Origin: Cellulomonas sp. 73-145
Lineage (GTDB): Bacteria > Actinomycetota > Actinomycetes > Actinomycetales > Cellulomonadaceae
Assembly (NCBI GenBank): GCA_001898185.1
Contig: MKTI01000005.1
Coordinates: 372,001-436,000 of the forward strand
DNA: 64,000 nucleotides
Reading direction: 5' to 3'
The notes below the pieces were generated by a model that ran no database searches, was not told where the DNA came from, and saw nothing but the letters and a program-made list of their open reading frames with translations. Each line of letters opens with the position of its first letter. The first letter of the stretch is position 1. This document shows, one piece after another, positions 62,082 through 64,000 of this stretch. Made by a program: the position numbers and the translations under genes.

Positions 62082-63497
62082 GTGAGCAACGAGCGACGTG
62101 CGGCTGGGACGCCGCCACCGAGCTTCGACCCCGGTGCCCGGCGCCCTCGCCCCGATGGCGGGGAGGACTCGCCGATCGTCGTGGGCACGTCGCACCCAAG
62201 CCGCCCGGCGACGCCTCGCCGGCCCGTCCCGCCCGCGGCTGCACCACCGGCGGTCCCACCTGCAGCACCGCCGCGGCGCCAGTCACGACCCGCTGTCCCT
62301 GGTGCCGCACCGGCGGCCGAGCCGACGCCCACCCGCATCGACCGGGCCGTGCCGAACGCGGACCCGCGCCCGGGCCACGACGGCAGGCCTCCGGGCTCGA
62401 CGCGCGCGATACCCGCACCGGTCCGACCGCCGGCGGCTGCTCGGCGGTCCGTCTCCTCCTCCGGCCGTCCCGTACCGCAGGTCGGCGCTGCCGCACCGGT
62501 GCGGAACGGTCAGACGGAACGGCCGGCGACAGAGCCGGGACCGGCGGGACGCACCCGAGTCCACCGTCGCCGTCCTGCCGTCGTCCTGACGCTCGTCCTG
62601 GTGCTGGTGCTGCTCCTGGCCTGGCCCGTGGGGCTGGCCATGTGGGCGAACGGCCGCCTGCACCACGTCTCCGCGCTGTCCGCAGCGGCGGCCACACCGG
62701 GGACCACCTACCTGCTCGCCGGCTCCGACCAGCGGCCGGCGGACATGCAGGACGGCACCGCCGGAGCGCGGTCCGACACCATCCTGCTGCTGCACGTGCC
62801 CACCAGCGGTCCGACCGCTCTGATCAGCATCCCGCGCGACAGCTACGTCCCCATCCCCGGGCACGGCTCCAACAAGATCAACGCCGCCTACTCCTGGGGT
62901 GGCCCCAAGCTGCTGGTCGCCACCGTGGAGAAGCTGACCGGGATGAAGGTGGACCACTACGTCGAGGTCGGGTTCGGCGGCATCGAGACCGTGGTGAACG
63001 CGGTCGGCGGCGTCCACCTGTGCTCCGACCTCAACGTCAACGACCAGCTGAGCGGGCTCGTGTGGACGCCGGGCTGCCGCACGGTCGACGGGACGACGGC
63101 GCTGGCCTTCTCGCGGATGCGCTACTCCGACCCGACCGGGGACGTCGGCCGGACGGCGCGCCAGCGGCAGGTGATCTCGGCGATCACCAAGGTCGCCGCC
63201 TCGCCGTCCGTCCTCCTGGCCCCGGGCAAGCAGGTGGCCCTTGTCCGGGCGGGCACGGACTCGCTGACGGTCGACGACGCCACCGGCGTGCTGGACCTCG
63301 GCCGCCTCGCGCTCGACTTCCGGGCCGCGACAGGCCCGAAGGGCATCACGGGCACGCCGCCGATCAAGAACCTCGACTACCGCCCCGGCAACGTGGGGGC
63401 GGCGGTGCAGCTCGACCCGGCGGCCACACCGACCTTCTTCGCCCAGATCAGGGACGGCAAGCTCCCGGCCGGCACCGTCGGAGGCACCCCGAAGTGA
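62082..63497 (+). CDS. LytR-CpsA-Psr (LCP) family glycopolymer ligase with long cytoplasmic tail
   Basis: The 471-residue protein has a Pro/Ala/Arg-rich cytoplasmic region of about 165 residues, one membrane helix at about 166-190 and the LCP domain at about 205-390. [39 protein letters not shown] and [13 protein letters not shown] carry the conserved Arg/Asp and substrate residues. The long disordered tail is typical of actinobacterial LCPs and may be a regulatory or phosphorylation site. GAGGAGGACC precedes the GTG. TACGAT at 62022-62027 is a possible -10. It converges on purK. Confidence 0.92.
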   Translation: MSNERRAAGTPPPSFDPGARRPRPDGGEDSPIVVGTSHPSRPATPRRPVPPAAAPPAVPPAAPPRRQSRPAVPGAAPAAEPTPTRIDRAVPNADPRPGHDGRPPGSTRAIPAPVRPPAAARRSVSSSGRPVPQVGAAAPVRNGQTERPATEPGPAGRTRVHRRRPAVVLTLVLVLVLLLAWPVGLAMWANGRLHHVSALSAAAATPGTTYLLAGSDQRPADMQDGTAGARSDTILLLHVPTSGPTALISIPRDSYVPIPGHGSNKINAAYSWGGPKLLVATVEKLTGMKVDHYVEVGFGGIETVVNAVGGVHLCSDLNVNDQLSGLVWTPGCRTVDGTTALAFSRMRYSDPTGDVGRTARQRQVISAITKVAASPSVLLAPGKQVALVRAGTDSLTVDDATGVLDLGRLALDFRAATGPKGITGTPPIKNLDYRPGNVGAAVQLDPAATPTFFAQIRDGKLPAGTVGGTPK

Positions 63498-63511
63498 GGT
63501 GACCTCCCGCC

Positions 63512-64000
63512 TCAGACGCTGTCGCCGCGGATCAGGGCTGCGGCGCGGCGGGCCCGGTCGCGGACGTCCTCGAGGTCCTCGCCGCTGACGTTCACGTGGC
63601 CGAGCTTGCGTCCGGCACGCACCTCCTTGCCGTAGAGGTGCACCTTGGCCGCCGGGTCCGCCGCAGCGACCGCCGGCAGGGCGGCGGTGGGGTCGGGCAG
63701 CGAGGTACCGAGCACGTTGGCCATCACGGTCCAGCGAGCCCGTGGCGAGGGGTCGCCCAGAGGCAGGTCGAGAACGGCCCGCAGATGCTGCTCGAACTGG
63801 CTGGTCACCGCGCCGTCGATGGTCCAGTGGCCGCTGTTGTGCGGACGCATGGCGAGCTCGTTGACGAGAACGCGGGGCGGCCCACCGGCCTCGTCCGGCA
63901 CCTCGAACAGCTCGACGGCGAGCACTCCCGTGACGTCGAGGCCTTCCGCGACGGCACGGGCGACGGCTTGGGCGCGCGCCTCGGTCGCCGGGTGGAGACC
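63512..64000 (-). CDS. purK: 5-(carboxyamino)imidazole ribonucleotide synthase, C-terminal part
   Basis: The C-terminal 162 or so residues of PurK are present; the frame stays open to the window edge and the N-terminal ATP-grasp part lies outside. GVLAVELFEV, NELAMRPHNSGHWTIDGAV and TSQFEQHLRAVLDLPLG are the diagnostic PurK segments with the metal and ATP ligands. PurK makes N5-CAIR, the substrate of the PurE encoded 1.6 kb downstream on the same strand. The stop is 14 bases past the convergent LCP stop. Confidence 0.95.
   Translation of the reverse strand, partial: GLHPATEARAQAVARAVAEGLDVTGVLAVELFEVPDEAGGPPRVLVNELAMRPHNSGHWTIDGAVTSQFEQHLRAVLDLPLGDPSPRARWTVMANVLGTSLPDPTAALPAVAAADPAAKVHLYGKEVRAGRKLGHVNVSGEDLEDVRDRARRAAALIRGDSV

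Overview
This window comes from a very GC-rich actinobacterium, probably of the Micrococcales and Cellulomonadaceae type. The signs are a WhiB2-type regulator, two LytR-CpsA-Psr (LCP) ligases, GTG starts in high proportion, several apparently leaderless TAnnnT-N6-GTG starts, and long runs of genes joined by 4-nt ATGA/GTGA overlaps. It is almost wholly one cell-envelope glycan locus. About 18 glycosyltransferases (GTs) sit with five nucleotide-sugar pathways, four kinds of export machinery and two secreted wall enzymes. No gene-free stretch exceeds about 225 bases. I saw no tRNA, rRNA, CRISPR array, transposase or integrase.

Layout. (1) 1-8.3 kb is a conserved-looking flank: the tail of a WbbL-like rhamnosyltransferase, a DUF5719 secreted protein coupled to a 1205-residue GT2/polytopic protein, whiB2, a TIGR03089 protein and manA. 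(2) 8.4-13.2 kb (minus) is a GT4/DPM-like/GT4/flippase operon. (3) 13.3-17.4 kb (plus) holds a DUF2142 membrane protein and rmlA, rmlC, rmlD for dTDP-L-rhamnose. (4) 17.5-22.5 kb holds three GTs and a polytopic protein. (5) 22.7-32 kb (plus) is a tightly coupled operon. It encodes a GDP-perosamine synthase with a PglD-like acyltransferase, a DUF4214 protein, three GT4-like enzymes, an FdtB aminotransferase, GtrB, GtrA, and a fused acetyltransferase/3,4-ketoisomerase (FdtD). (6) 32-42.6 kb holds two GT-C-like membrane proteins, a 711-residue GT, an acyltransferase-3, an 829-residue GT2-GT4 fusion and two tandem GDP-mannose 4,6-dehydratases. (7) 42.7-50.9 kb holds an FkbM methyltransferase, two paralogous GTs, a SpoIID/DUF4214 protein and a Wzm/Wzt ABC exporter. 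(8) 51-58.7 kb (minus) holds a polytopic protein, a second Wzx-like flippase, two GT2s, a UDP-GlcNAc 2-epimerase-like enzyme and a PGRP amidase with DUF4214 repeats. (9) 58.9-64 kb is the second conserved flank: rmlB, LCP, purE, LCP and purK (partial).

How it fits together (inference). RmlA and RmlB make dTDP-4-keto-6-deoxyglucose. RmlC/RmlD turn it into dTDP-L-rhamnose, and FdtD/FdtB turn it into a dTDP-3-acetamido-3,6-dideoxyhexose (Fuc3NAc or Qui3NAc). Mannose-6-phosphate from ManA feeds GDP-mannose, which Gmd, the perosamine synthase and the PglD-like enzyme would turn into GDP-N-acyl-perosamine. The many GTs assemble one or more polymers. Wzm/Wzt or the Wzx flippases export them, GtrB/GtrA plus GT-C proteins may add extracytoplasmic side groups, and the LCP proteins would ligate product to peptidoglycan. 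rmlB lies about 41 kb from rmlACD, so the middle of the window looks like a variable island set inside an ancestral rml/LCP/pur frame. No priming phosphosugar transferase and no clear Wzy polymerase is visible.
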